Shown piece after piece: positions 24,201 through 35,403 of a stretch of DNA of 64,000 nt. The translations under genes were made by a program, and so were the position numbers. Position 1 is the stretch's first letter; each line of letters starts with the position of its first letter. The DNA comes from Casuarina equisetifolia (Eukaryota; Streptophyta; Magnoliopsida; Fagales; Casuarinaceae). Where the stretch lies: NCBI GenBank assembly GCA_028551475.1, contig CM052357.1, positions 4,263,931 to 4,327,930 of the forward strand, written 5' to 3'. Below the pieces are notes generated by a model that saw only the letters and a program-made list of their open reading frames with translations, was not told the origin of the DNA and searched no databases.

Positions 24201-26919
24201 ATCCCATCCTAATGAAAATTATTTGGAAATGTCTCGTGACCATTTGAGATATGCTAGAGGCATTCCATTAGCTGTTGAAATTTTTGGCTCCTCATTATTT
24301 CATAAACCAGTTGATGTATGGAAAAGTGCCCTAGATCATCTCAAATCACATCCCCAATGTGAAATCGTGGATAAACTTGAAGTAAGTCTCAGGGGATTGG
24401 AGATTGTGCAAAAAAATATCTTTTTAGATGTTATTTTTTTCTTCAATGGAAGTCTTGAATCTAAAGTTATTGATATACTAGATAGTTGTGGTTATTGTCC
24501 AGTATCCAATATTAGTGTTTTAAGGGACAAGTGTGTTATAAAGATTTCACAAGATAATAGAATTCGAGTGCATGATTTGTTAGTAAAAATGGGTCAGCAA
24601 GTAGTCAATAATGAGTCCTTGGAGGAGCCTAGCAAGCGTAGTAGATTGTGTCGTCAAGAAGATATCATTTCTGTGATGAAGAAGAATACTGTGAGTATAT
24701 TAGCTTGGTTATAAAGACACGATGCCTGCTCTTTTAGCATTTATTAAATTCTTTTATTACACTAATTTCATTTCTCCTGGTTTTTAGGGAACTAATATGG
24801 TTGAAGGATTTGTTCTTGAGCTGCCTTTAAAGAAAAAGGAGCAACTAAGCCTTGAAGCCTTTTCAAAGATGAAAAATTTGAGAATACTTTTGATTAAGTA
24901 CAAAAGTAGTTATATCGAAACCAAAAGCAACTTTTTGGAAGATCTGCACACTTTAGAATGGGAAGGAGATCTTTCAAACTTCAATCTAAGCGATAAATTA
25001 TGTGTTATTACATGGTGGGGATATCCTTTACAATCTTTGCCGTGTAGTTTCCAGTTAGACAATCTTGTGAAGCTCCATATGCCTCATAGTTGCATTGAGA
25101 GATTGTGGGATGGAATGAAGGTGAGATTTTGTCTTATGTAAGTGTATTATTCTTCTCCATCATTCTTTTTATTCAATTTCATTTATTTAACAATTTATTT
25201 GCATGTACTAGGTTTTTGGCAAATTGAAGGAAATTGACTTAAGGTACTCAAAAAACTTGATCGAGACACCAGACTTTGGTGGAGTCCTGAACCTTGAGAA
25301 ATTAGTGCTTTCGTTTTGTACAAGTTTGTCTACAGTGCACTCGTCCGTTAGATTCCTCAAACATCTACAAGTATTGAAACTGGAGGGTTGCAACTGTCTA
25401 AAAGAACTTCCAGGGAGTGAGAATGGTTGGGAATGTTTGAAGAAAGTTGACATAAGGGGGACTTCTATAAGAAATTTAACATCTATTTCATTTTCAACAA
25501 AACTCAGAACCTTAAATTTTGGTGGTAATGAATCAAATCCCACTAGCTTTTCGCTCCCAATGTCATTCTCAAGTTTTAGCTCTTTAGAAAGGTTAAGTAT
25601 GAGTTATTGCAATATATCAGATGCTATGAGCTTCATTAGTATTGATTGTTTAGCATCACTCACAGTCTTGGATCTTAAGGGGAACAATTTTACAAGAATA
25701 CCGGATAGCATTTCTCAACTTTCCAACCTAAAAGCTCTTGTGTTGGATAATTGTAGCAATCTTCAAGTGTTACCAAAGCTCCCGGTGATGTTACTGCACA
25801 TTAGTGTAAGAAATTGTACGTTGCTGAAGGAACTTTATAGTCAAATATATGCGTGGACTTTAAGTGAAGTGTTGTTGACCGCTGATTTCTCTGCTTTGGC
25901 CGTGTATGTTGGTTATAACGGCAAACCTTACATGAACATATATCTGCATCCACAAGAGCTTGCTTTATCTGAAGTTATCGTGAGTATCTCAGATTCCTTT
26001 TTGAAAATAAGTGCATTGCCTTGTTGGAATAAGTACAATTGTTATTTGAAAGCTTAAAAGGAGTACATTGATATCTTTCTCTTCTTGACTTCTGATTTTA
26101 ATATTTTTGTAGTGGATGCTTGAAGGAGTATCATGGGGCATTACGCAGGGATCTAAGATCCCAAAGTGGTTCAACCAAAGAGGCACCAGTTCGGATGGTA
26201 CAATTCAAACTCAGATAATTGTGGATGATCATCCAACAAATTCTGCAAGGTTTGAGAATTGGCTGGGGTATGCTTTATTTATTGTTTATCAAGTCCATGA
26301 GCTTGAAATTTGTCAAAGAGAAATAAGAAACCAAAATGCTCATGAGTATGAAAGCTCAAATTCTGGAACATATAATGGAAGTAACCCTGGTTTTCCCGAA
26401 TTTGTTTGCCAATTGCAAGTGAATGGAGTTGGTCCAGGGCCATATCATGAGTTTGAAGATTCACAAGATTCAGACTTGCTTACTGAAGGTGCGCTCCAAT
26501 TGGAACTCAACAAAGTCGGTCCAGCATCTTATGATAAGGTTGAAAAATCATGCTTGCATACTAAAAATGCTCCAAAATTAGAACTTGATAAAGGTGGTAC
26601 AGGACTTTCCTTTGTCTTTCGTATCCCTGAAGTCGTTCCTGTTGGATCAAATGGAGTTTGGTTGTTTATAAGTTCTAACTGCTTCAAAAAGGAGGATACT
26701 TCAAGTAGAAGGCGCTGCCTGGGGGTTTCAGTCACATCAAAGAGCACAAATGTGAAGGTGATGGAGTGCAGGGCGGGTCTAGTACCAAGACATGATCCTT
26801 CAGTGTTCAAACAAGTTGTTAACAGCATTTCTCTAGAAGGTTTGGATGAAATAAGTCTTCGGCATATTCTTTCTCCTAATTTGCTTGTGCGTTCCTTTAT
26901 GAAGGGATTGGCTGAATGA
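21298..26919 (+). CDS. TNL-B: multi-pass membrane module fused to TIR-NBS-LRR-C-JID receptor
   Basis: Nine exons: 21298-21521, 21622-21804, 21898-22170, 22273-22554, 22656-23303, 23616-24690, 24788-25120, 25212-25979, 26113-26919. All have GT/AG borders and agreeing phases; 4,593 nt, 1,530 residues. Residues 1 to about 355: membrane module with paired hydrophobic stretches (NFCLRALFMVFFI, FPFSLLAFIITACI, IPLSWLAFIIMVLM, MVHLLLAILAVSHYL) joined by acidic-Trp-basic loops (DDDVWMVR, EDTIWKKR, DDSNWKDR). About 387-530: TIR (TYDVFLSF, LERGKYISSEL, SKNYAFSKWCLMEL, with the glutamate of plant TIR NADases at about 464); the usual RGEDTR after SF is replaced. NB-ARC: P-loop GIGGIGKTT (591-599), kinase-2 VLIVFDNVEE, RNBS-B GSRILIIGKS without the usual TTR, GIPLA, VHD for MHD. 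Exons 7-8: LRRs. Exon 9: C-JID (SWGITQGSKIPKWFNQRG). Known TNLs sense effectors and signal through TIR NADase activity; membrane anchoring of this one is inferred. Confidence 0.9.
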
Positions 26920-27770
26920 ATAGGTCATATTGGCAGTGCACAAGTGTAGGCTTTCTCTGAAAAAATACTTATGATGAGATGGAATTTTATTGAACAATCA
27001 CTTTCTCTTGCTTGTTTATGTGACATCCTACCCTGAGTCTATTTTAAAAGTTTTCAAAATAGAAAGATCTTCATATAGTTCTTTATCTTTGTTTCTGGAT
27101 GTTTGTCGCTTCCCTCTTTATTCTTTGTTGCCTTCTGCTTTAATCGAGACTTATGCTTGTTTTTGTTTGCTGGTTTCCTTCTTTTTTTTTTTTTCTTTTT
27201 TTTTTTTTATCATCAGTATTTTACTATATTGAATTTTTCTCAATGTTGAAATGAATAAACGCTAAAGGATCCATATCTTAGGTTGAAAAAATGGGAATCG
27301 GCACTTGCATTGGAGGAGACTGGTAAACTCCCTACCAGATCATTGACTCATTCTCTTGTAATTTGCTTGTGGAAATTTACAATTAAATTCAGTTCTTACT
27401 ATCTTCTCTTTGGTTACTTTATCTTAGGTTATTGAATGCAATTTGATTTTCATCTGTCTTTGATAGCTAATTAAGCCTAAATGTCCACATATCAATGCTC
27501 TAGGGATCCATTTTCTAGAGAAAATTTGCAACTAGATGTCCACATATTGTAGCAACATTGTAGTTTGCTAGTTGGGTTGAAAACTTTATAAATATAACTA
27601 TAGAGTATCAATTTACTTCATAATTATTATCTATATTGAAACATTTGATCTGTTAAAAGCATTCATAGGAGTGGTGTTGTAAAGCTCTCGAGTATTTGGG
27701 AGATGAATAGACATTTAGGGGGAGTTCATGTCATCATGACAGTCCTAGAGATTGCTAGAAAAATATCAAT
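26920..27770. other. TNL-B 3' flank
   Basis: Probable 3' UTR with a T-rich tract at 27180-27210. The part from 27290 matches the sequence after the truncated exon 9 of TNL-A. No gene. The same stretch follows TNL-C at 55244-56090. Confidence 0.6.
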
Positions 27771-27932
27771 CAATTAGTGTTTGCATAGATAGGAGAGTTT
27801 ACAAGCTTCTTGCGTTTTCCTGGTTCTATTGATAGAAACCACATCATTTGCAGTTCTAATTAAGAAAATATAAAATAAGCTAAACTTCCTTGACCGATAT
27901 GGATTAATAATAGTGATTAGAATCACCATAAC

Positions 27933-29255
27933 CTGGTCATCCACAACTATGACATCCACTGTACGCGGGAGCTGTCCAGGAGCAGAATTCTCTGGTACTT
28001 CTTGCATTGACAAGGTCTGATGATCCTTGTACTTGCACAATCCATACTCAGTAACTAATAAGTTGCCTTTTTCATCCTGAGGCAGAAATTTCCATCAGGA
28101 AACTGCTTCTCCATTAATAAATACAAGATTACAGTACCAAAAGGTTTGAAATTACCCTTGTAGGATATACAGACCCAGTGGGCAAACCAATATTAGATGC
28201 GATGTCTCGGTATTCACGACTTGTAAAGTCTCCAGTTGTGGGGCAAAAGTGAACACTTTTTGCCACCTTTGGCCGTACAAGAGAACCTGGAAATGAGATC
28301 TTACCAGATGATATTTACGCTAATCTGGACTTATTGTCATAGTGATTGTTGCAAACTTTCAATGTTTTGAAACTGCAACATCATATACCACATAAAGAGC
28401 AAGTAACACCACATCAAAGTACAGCCAAGTTAGGAGAATAAAGTACATTTGGTGACAATTCCCTCAACGCAGACCATGGAACTAATGAATTCAGAAAGAA
28501 GTTCTCTAGGTGTGACACGGCGAGAAACAAAAGGGCCTTCAAACCCCACAAGAACTTGCTCTCCATCCTTCGGGTACTTGGGATCAATAGATTTAGCAGC
28601 GTCTGTGGCCGCATCACAGAAGGGCTGAATGTACTCACTTGGACTCTGGAGAATTCTGAACATTAGAAAGGAGGAAAATAAATTAAATTTTAAATATAGG
28701 CAAAAGAGGAAGATTTTTTGCATACGAGGGTTGCAACTTAAGAACGAACAAGTCAAAACAGCACATTGAGCCACCGTACAATGCAGAAATTGACTCTGAA
28801 CTTGCACAATTCTAATAATTTTTTAAAACAAAACAAAACCCCCCGAAAATATTTAAAGAGACGTAAGGGCAAAATGCATAAACCTAATTAATAGCAGACC
28901 AATTTTAAACTAAATGACGCAGTTTTTCCCAATTTCAGCAACCCAAAAAAAAAAAAAAATAGAAGAACGTAAGTGAGAAGTAGATCTTAGAGTAACCTAG
29001 TGCCCCGGAAGGAGTGGAGATGGGAGATGTTGACGATGAGGCGGCGACGCTTGTGGTTAATCATTGTCCTGATCTCGTCTTTGTATATGCCCTTCCCTAC
29101 TTGCACCATAATTATCATCATCATCATCCAGAATGACAGAGAGACAGAGAGAGGGAATAGCATCTAAAAGCCGCACGCACTTCTTGATCCAAGAACTCCA
29201 AGAACTCCAAGAACTCCCGCTTGTGAGCCGCCCTCACTTCCTCGCTGATATCCAT
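27933..29255 (-). pseudogene. MCM3 fragment, copy 2: promoter and first five exons
   Basis: Exons 29255-29181, 29091-28997, 28655-28447, 28286-28156, 28076-27933 keep frame for 218 codons. Text: [85 protein letters not shown]3 is normally about 770 residues; the helicase AAA+ core with Walker A/B and arginine finger is missing. After exon 5 the frame reads into former intron and stops near 27774. Exon 1 has an extra 9-bp unit (EFLEFLEFL) absent from copy 3. It is a 5' gene fragment convergent with TNL-B. It could still be transcribed and give a truncated N-terminal protein, but it cannot be a helicase. Confidence 0.92.
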
Positions 29256-29327
29256 TTCCGCTTCCGCTTGAGAGAGAGAGATGGAGCTGTGATGGTAACC
29301 TTTTCCCACACTAAGGCCGTTCTGTGG

Positions 29328-29372
29328 TTTTGGCGGGGAAGGAACGGCGATGGCCTTGGTTTTGGCGGGAAA
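29328..29372. promoter_or_regulatory. Two E2F-type sites in the MCM3 fragment promoter (copy 2)
   Basis: TTTTGGCGGGGAA at 29328-29340 and TTTTGGCGGGAAA at 29360-29372, 73-117 bases before the MCM3 ATG. E2F sites of this form are a known hallmark of plant MCM promoters and drive G1/S expression. Both are preserved though the gene is truncated. Confidence 0.75.
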
Positions 29373-29950
29373 TTAGATATCGTGGGAAGTGAAAATACAA
29401 AACTGACCAGCGCGTTGACCATATTTTCGTCCTTGCCACTTTGATAATGTCTCGCATTTTCCTATATTTTGTTACAACAAAATTTTTAACCAAATCGATA
29501 TAACTATTATATCGAGTGAAGCTTTGAAAGTCAAACTGAAGGTGTTAAGAATAATATAAAGAGTGTCTCACATTATATAAACTTTACTTGAGGACTATTT
29601 TGAAAATTAAATATATGTATTTCCTTACAAATCGGTTAAAAAAGAAAATTGAGTTTTTTTAATATGATATCACTACATAATTTTGAAGACGAGACTCATT
29701 GTTTATAAAAACTGTGAAGGAATATATTAAGAATTGTGTAAAAAAATGTTCTATATTATTCATACGTATTTACCACACAATATGTCCCTATCACAATATT
29801 CAAGCAATAACAAAGCCTTTGCACGTAGCTTTAAGGTTTTTGATTACACTAGATCTGATAAATGTTATCTATAGAATGAAGTAAATTTTATTGATTTTGA
29901 TTAAAAGAAAATTTCAATGATTTTGATTACTTAGCTCTTATTAGAGAGTA
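29373..29950. other. No gene seen
   Basis: AT-rich DNA behind the MCM3 promoter, with a near-identical counterpart at 57688-58280. Confidence 0.4.
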
Positions 29951-30290
29951 TCTTTCGACATCAAGCCTTGATAGTCTTGCAGTGGGCTTACAAGTATTGC
30001 CAAATCTCCATCAAGTTTACGTAATTGTATATGAAAACTTATGTGACTTGAGACATTTGATAACCAAATGGATGCTTTCACTTGGATGAAATTTTGTAAA
30101 TCAGTAATTGCTCTATTATGGCTGCGTATTTTGGTTATCGTGGCAAAACTTTCAAAACTCTTTGTCTAAATCCATAGTCTTTTATGAACCAAGCCTAGAG
30201 TGAGACTCTTACTCCTTTTTTTTTTCTGCAAATGTGTTATGCATTATTGAAATAAGTACAAGTTATCATTGTGATAGCTTAAAACAACTA
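29951..30290 (+). pseudogene. LRR-exon 3' end relic (unit 1)
   Basis: Matches the end of TNL exon 8 and the following intron: LQVLPNLHQ resembles LQVLPKLPV of TNL-B, a GYNGKPYMN-like stretch appears in altered frame, and the tail with GAAATAAGTACAAGTTA matches the TNL intron 8. There is no NB-ARC or TIR near it. Counterpart at 58275-58600. Confidence 0.6.
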
Positions 30291-31203
30291 TTATTTATAA
30301 TTTCATTTGTTGATTGTTATTTTTTCACAAGAAGAAAAAATTCAATAGTGGTTTAGTAAGAGAATGATCGTCCCGTTACAACAAACAAGATGAATATAGA
30401 AGGTGAGTCCTTGGCACGTTAGAGTCCATCAACGTGCCACTTCAACGTCCATTAAAGTTTTTCCTAATATTTCTCCACCACCTTTGGATTGTAAAAGTCT
30501 AGAGAGGTTTTTCCACTAATGTCTTCCTATCGACTATGTCATGAGCATATTGCATATACGATGGTCTGATTCCATTGTAGATGCTATAGTAGTCGAATAA
30601 ACATCTATCTTATTTGCTTTTCCTTTCTTTTTTCTTGGGTTCTTTGTTCTTTTCTCCAAATTTTGTGTTTTTATTGTTTTACATGAGTGCTATTTCTATG
30701 ATTATTTGCTGGCATTATCTTTTATTGTTAATATTTGACTAGGCTGCATTTGTACCGATGTTTAAACGTAACATGCCAAACCTTCCGAATTCTAGGCAAC
30801 AAATATGAATGTCACCTTGCTTTGGAGGATATTTGAATGAACTTTCTTTGGATAAATTTGTTAACTGTAAATGCAAATCATTGTGCACTTAAAATGTTTC
30901 TGTTCTTGATGGTGGGTACTTGCAACCATAAGTGATGATATTTTCTTTTTGTTTCACTGCGCTTGAAAAGTTCATAATCTAACTAGAGGAGGAGCAAAAA
31001 CTCTGGGAGGTTGGGGCATGCGAATCCTACTATCTATCTATTGTGAGTAAGCTTTGATGTAGTTTTTCAGTAGTGGTGTAATGAGTAGTTGATTTGGTTT
31101 GTATGTAAGGGTGAGGAAAGTGAAATACGATCACATTGTGCCAAATATTATCTTGTGCATCTTCATGCCACGATAGGTAAGCTCCACTAGCATCTTGCTA
31201 ATA
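30291..31203. other. No gene seen
   Basis: Non-coding, AT-rich, repeated at 58600-59519. I see no exon-like text. Confidence 0.4.
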
Positions 31204-31208
31204 GGTTC

Positions 31209-31454
31209 TGAAAGAAAGGTTGAAGGCGGAGAATAGGATTGCCGAAACCCTAACTTTGGATAGAACAGATGAAGAACGGCCAAAAATTTTTATTTCTATT
31301 ATTGATCAAATCTCTCGTTAATTACATCCATGTACAGTTGGGTTTTTTATAGAATTTACAATCAGATGAGAAAGGAAACAAAATCATATCATTTACACAA
31401 AGGTTTGGTGAAAGATTTTGATCGAGTTTCTCGGTCGGCGGCAGCTAGGGTTTT
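31209..31454 (-). mobile_element. Solo LTR, shortened copy (unit 1)
   Basis: Minus-strand LTR with the GGTTC target copy at 31204-31208. It lacks about 68 bases at its 5' end that are present in unit 2 (59525-59839), together with the second target copy. Its terminal CA is preserved here. Probably Copia type. Confidence 0.7.
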
Positions 31455-31459
31455 AATGA

Positions 31460-32780
31460 AAAATATGAGATTAATTAATCCCCACTAGCATATTGCTAAC
31501 AGCCTTCCACCGTGGGCTATAAATCCAAGTGTATGATGGGCTCACTAATTTCGTTCTTTGGACTAAAGCATGGAGCAGGCCAACGATCTCTCAAGCTACT
31601 GTGTAGGAAGAGTCGTCGGCCTTGACAGTATTTGTGGCTTAGGCTTTAATCCAGCTTCGATTGAGCGCGGTAAAAGGGATAGCTTATACTTATAATTTAA
31701 CACAACTTCTCGTTGCTTGTGACTATACATGCCCTATTGGTTATTTAGTCACTCCCAATCCGTAGCAAGAGAGACTATCTTTTGAAAGTTTCCATACCCT
31801 AGATTGTGTTTCTAGCTTAAGCTAAGTAGATAAAAAGATTTAAAGATTTTTGGAAGAATAATCTACCGTAAACCCCTCGTCTCAGCCTTTATTAACTTAA
31901 TTTGTGTATCATGATCCATTTCTAAAAGAACCGATAGTTGATTTAAGTCTTGGTGCAAAGTAAAGCATCTTCTTTCACAAAACTAATATCAAACATTTGC
32001 ATCACATCGATTTTCATTGAAATATTTTGTAATTATGCAAAATTTTCTATTATAATAAAAGAAGCAAAAAAAAAACAGAAACTAAAATGATTGAAAATGA
32101 GGAAGTTTCTCAAAAACTTGGATAAGCCATATATTTTTATAGGCATTATCTCATGCATCTAAAATATATTGTTTGCATCATTTTTACTACACTCACCACT
32201 CACACATTCCATGGGTGTTGTATGAATACCTAAAATAAGCTTATTATTAAATTTGATGTTTTAGATTTATGTAGGAATGTGTTTTAAAGGTATTTCTAAA
32301 AAATTTTATCATGAAGTTAAACAAGTTAGTTACAGAGGAATTAGATCTAAAAAAGCTCATATTCCTAAAATGATTTGAAAAGAAGAATTAATTTGTGAAT
32401 ACAATTCTAAAACATTCAAACCAAATGAAGAGAATTACATAAATTTTTAGCATTATTTACAAAAGACCGCCAAAATCACGACTAAGAGTCGTCTACTAAT
32501 GACAATGCAAGGGAATGGTAAGGAAATTTCTAAGATTTTTCTTGGGAAAGCTTTCATAAAAAAGAAAATAAGCTAAAACCTTCAGCCAAGAGCTAATTCT
32601 TGAATTATAACAATAAATTTTAAATGCAAACATTGCAAAAGAATTGCTTCTTTTCAATACTAAACTTTTGTCCCCAGTGGAAAGTATGTGAGAATTTCAT
32701 ATGAAGAATTGGTATAAATTTCAGCTCGGAAAATGGAATAATATTTTGGAAAAAAAGAGAGGGAAATTGGGGACGGTTGG
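31460..32780. other. No gene seen; contains a block copied at 41.8 kb
   Basis: Non-coding. Bases 32568-32712 (ATAAGCTAAAACCTTCAGCC and following) recur at 41818-41962 and at 60957-61101. Confidence 0.5.
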
Positions 32781-33286
32781 GGCTTAAATTTATGTTCGTG
32801 ATTTGTTACATCAACAGCCAACTGTCGTTATAAACTATGTGATTACGTGTCGTGTTTTTCAGAATGAAACTGCGCTATTGCGACAAACCGGGGAGCTGCT
32901 GCTGCGGCCTTCAAAACGATGCGTTCTATTCAAACCGCACAGTAATAGCTGTGTGGTTGTTATGACACTCGGTGTACTTAGAGCAGAACACGATATTATC
33001 TATCGTAGCAATAAAGGTTGTCACAATAAATTTGTGGTTTTAAAGAATGAAATTGCTTACTGCGACCCTCAAACGGTGCGTTTTACTCAAGATGCATATG
33101 GTAAAGGGGGAGACGTTCGCTCGGTAGAGTAGGTTTTTGAGTCCTTCGGCGGAAGGCGCTGTGCTCTCGTCATCTCAAGCATTCGACCGAAGAATCTGCC
33201 GATCGAAAGGGCTGCCACTTCAGCGGTAAGATTTTTGCAACTCCTCCGATGAAGCTTTATCGAGCACTAGACGTATTTGCTTCACT

Positions 33287-34380
33287 GTCCAACTTATTGC
33301 ATATCGTCTCGATTTCGAGTCAGGTTTTGGGACTCAAACCGAAAGGGAAATTTTTTGAGGGTGCCGTTCAAAAAAAACCCCTAATTTGCGTTCTGATGTG
33401 GGGGTTTTGTAATTTGTGGTTAGAAAAATGCTTGTTGGATTTGGATTTTCGTGTCAAGTTGTGGGACTCAAACCGAAAGGGGGTTACCGTTCAAAAAAAC
33501 CCTAATTTGTGTTCGGATGTGGGGGTTTTGTAATTTGTGGTTAGAAAAATGTTTGTTGCATTTGGATTCACGTGTTGGTGTTGAAATCTTTCTTGGGTTA
33601 GTGGTGATTAGGGTCTTCTTGTTGGCGGGATTGGGTTGTAACTGGGAGAAAATTATATCCCCAGGTAAAGTCAGTCTGGTTTTAGTGGAAGGGCTCGGAT
33701 TAGTGGTGATTAGGGTCTTTGTGTTAGATAATTTTTGCTTCTATTACGCTTGCGTTGCTTCACTCTCCAACTTATTACATATCATCCTGATGCCATGTTG
33801 TGAGACTCAAACCGAAAGGGGAAGTTTTGGGGGTTTGGTGTTCAAACCCGAAATTTGGGTTCTGATCTGGGCGTTTGTAATTTATTGTTAGAAACATATT
33901 TGTTGCATGTGGATTCTGGGGTTATTGTTGAAATGATTCTTGGGTTAGAGAGATTTGGTTGTAGTGGAGGGAAAGTTGTATCCGGTGGTAAAGTCAGTCT
34001 GATTTTAGTGGCAGGGCTCGGATTAGTGGTGATTAGGGTCTCGTGTAAGATAATTTTGCTTCTGTTACTCTTGCACTGCTTCACTCTCCAACTTATTACT
34101 TATCATCACGATTTTGAGTCAAGTTTTGTGACTCAAACTGAAAAGGGAATTTTTGGGTGTTAGTGTTTAAAACCCAATTTTGTGTTCTGACTGGGCTTTT
34201 GTAATTTCTTGTTTGACAAGTGTTTGTTGCACGTGGATTCATGTGTGAGTGTTGAAACCTTTCTTGGGTTAGAGAGATTTGGGTGTTATTGAGGGAAAGT
34301 TATATCTTTGGTAAGGTCAGTCTGATTTTAGTGGAAGAGCTCGGATTAATGGTGATTAAGGGACAGTGGAGGTGGGCAAA
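33287..34380. repeat. About 320-bp degenerate tandem repeat upstream of the lone TIR exon (unit 1)
   Basis: Units start at about 33287 (short), 33449, 33770 and 34090. Each contains CCAACTTATT(G/A)C, a GACTCAAACCGAAAGG word, a TTTGTAATTTGTGG-type word, GTTGCATTTGGATTC and GGTTAGTGGTGATTAGGGTC. Reading frames through it are accidental. Repeated at 61675-62772. Confidence 0.75.
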
Positions 34381-34524
34381 ATTTTAGGCCGAACCACTTC
34401 AAATCCTTGTGCAGATTCTTGTCCTTCCTAAACTGTTACAGTCTTGCTTTGTCTTGACACTAATTTGCAACATCTTCCGTCCAACTCAGGAAGTCTTGTT
34501 ACCAAGCAAGCTTGCGAGTCTCCA

Positions 34525-34985
34525 ATGGCGTCCAGGAGCTACCAGAGAGCCTCTTCATTGTTGAGACCTCCTGGCACTTATGGTGTTTTTCTCACTTTCT
34601 GCGGCCAAGGCATGGGAAAGAGTTTTGCAGATCATCTAAATTCGGCTGTGAAGAAGGAAGGCATCATCGTCTTTGTAGGCGATGAAAAGCTGGAGAGAGG
34701 AAGAGATATAAGTGCAGTTGTTATTACATCTGAAAATCACGCATTCTCGAGACAGTGGATGATGAAGTTGACCGAGATTGTGGAATGTACGGGAGAGAAA
34801 CAGGTGAAAGTTTTGCCGGTCTTCTATTACGTGAATCCCTCGGATGCAGGAAAGCCGAAAAACATTTTTGCAGAAGCTTTTGCGAGTCATGGAGAAAACC
34901 CCGAGATTGGCGTAGAGCAAAGGGAAAAGTGGAGAGCTGCTTTAAGGGAAGTGAGTGATCTTGCTGGACGACAAGTTCACGATGG
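34525..34985 (+). CDS. Lone degenerate TIR-domain exon (unit 1)
   Basis: The frame from ATG 34525 gives about 154 residues to a stop at 34989. The TIR match covers GVFLTFCGQGMGKSFADHL, VFVGDEKLERGRDI, NHAFSRQWMMKLTEIVEC, VLPVFYYVNPSDAGKP and FAEAFASHGENPEI. After LERGRDIS about ten residues of the usual helix (PELLKAIEES-like) are missing. In the WCLDEL position the text is QWMMKL, so the catalytic glutamate is lysine. The exon ends GATGG|GTAAGT with the same phase as the TIR exon of TNL-B, but no NB-ARC exon follows. It may be a TIR-only gene or a relic. The frame is open in both units, with one Ser/Arg difference. Confidence 0.75.
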
Positions 34986-35054
34986 GTAAGTTCATAATAA
35001 CAGCCTTTTAATTAAGTTTGAATTCTCTTGTTTTTCATTTATTTATTTGTTGAT

Positions 35055-35235
35055 TTATTTTTATTTTATATATATCTCTTATATATATATAATATAATAT
35101 AATATGATATTTGTATTATATACAATATTATTTGTATTATATATATATATATTATAATATAATATTTTTATTATATATAAGATTATTTTTATTATTTTAT
35201 TTCTATTATATATATATATATATAACATTATTTCA
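35055..35235. repeat. TA-rich microsatellite (unit 1)
   Basis: Runs of TATATA and ATAATATAAT in the intron-like DNA after the TIR exon. Counterpart at 63450-63625, with small length differences. Confidence 0.85.
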
Positions 35236-35403
35236 ATATTTAATAAATTTCAACTTTTGCCAACATTTTCCTCGTCCCCTCCTGTTTTGCAGATATTCTC
35301 TGAAACCCTACATCTCTTGTTATTTATTTATTAATTATTTTTATATATAAATAATGGCAAAATTAGATTAGGTTCACCTTTTGAAAATATTCTCCTACCC
35401 CCT

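Noticed and set aside
25208-25543. Long open frame on the minus strand across the TNL-B LRR exon (and its copy in TNL-C)
   Set aside because: It is antisense to a confirmed exon with strong LRR text; its own translation resembles nothing and its borders do not fit splice sites.
27933-29255. Calling a working MCM3 gene
   Set aside because: Only the first five exons are present; the helicase core is absent and the frame stops in former intron.
31187-31497. 18-base imperfect direct repeat (CACTAGCAT.TTGCTAA) suggesting a LINE or processed-copy insertion
   Set aside because: Unit 2 shows the intervening piece is an LTR with its own 5-bp GGTTC target duplication, so the longer repeat is outside the insertion event.
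32803-33132. 109-codon plus-strand open frame repeated in both units
   Set aside because: No ATG start, no family resemblance, and its conservation is explained by the recent duplication alone.
34525-34985. Reading the lone TIR as an active NADase
   Set aside because: The glutamate position holds lysine and part of a core helix is missing.
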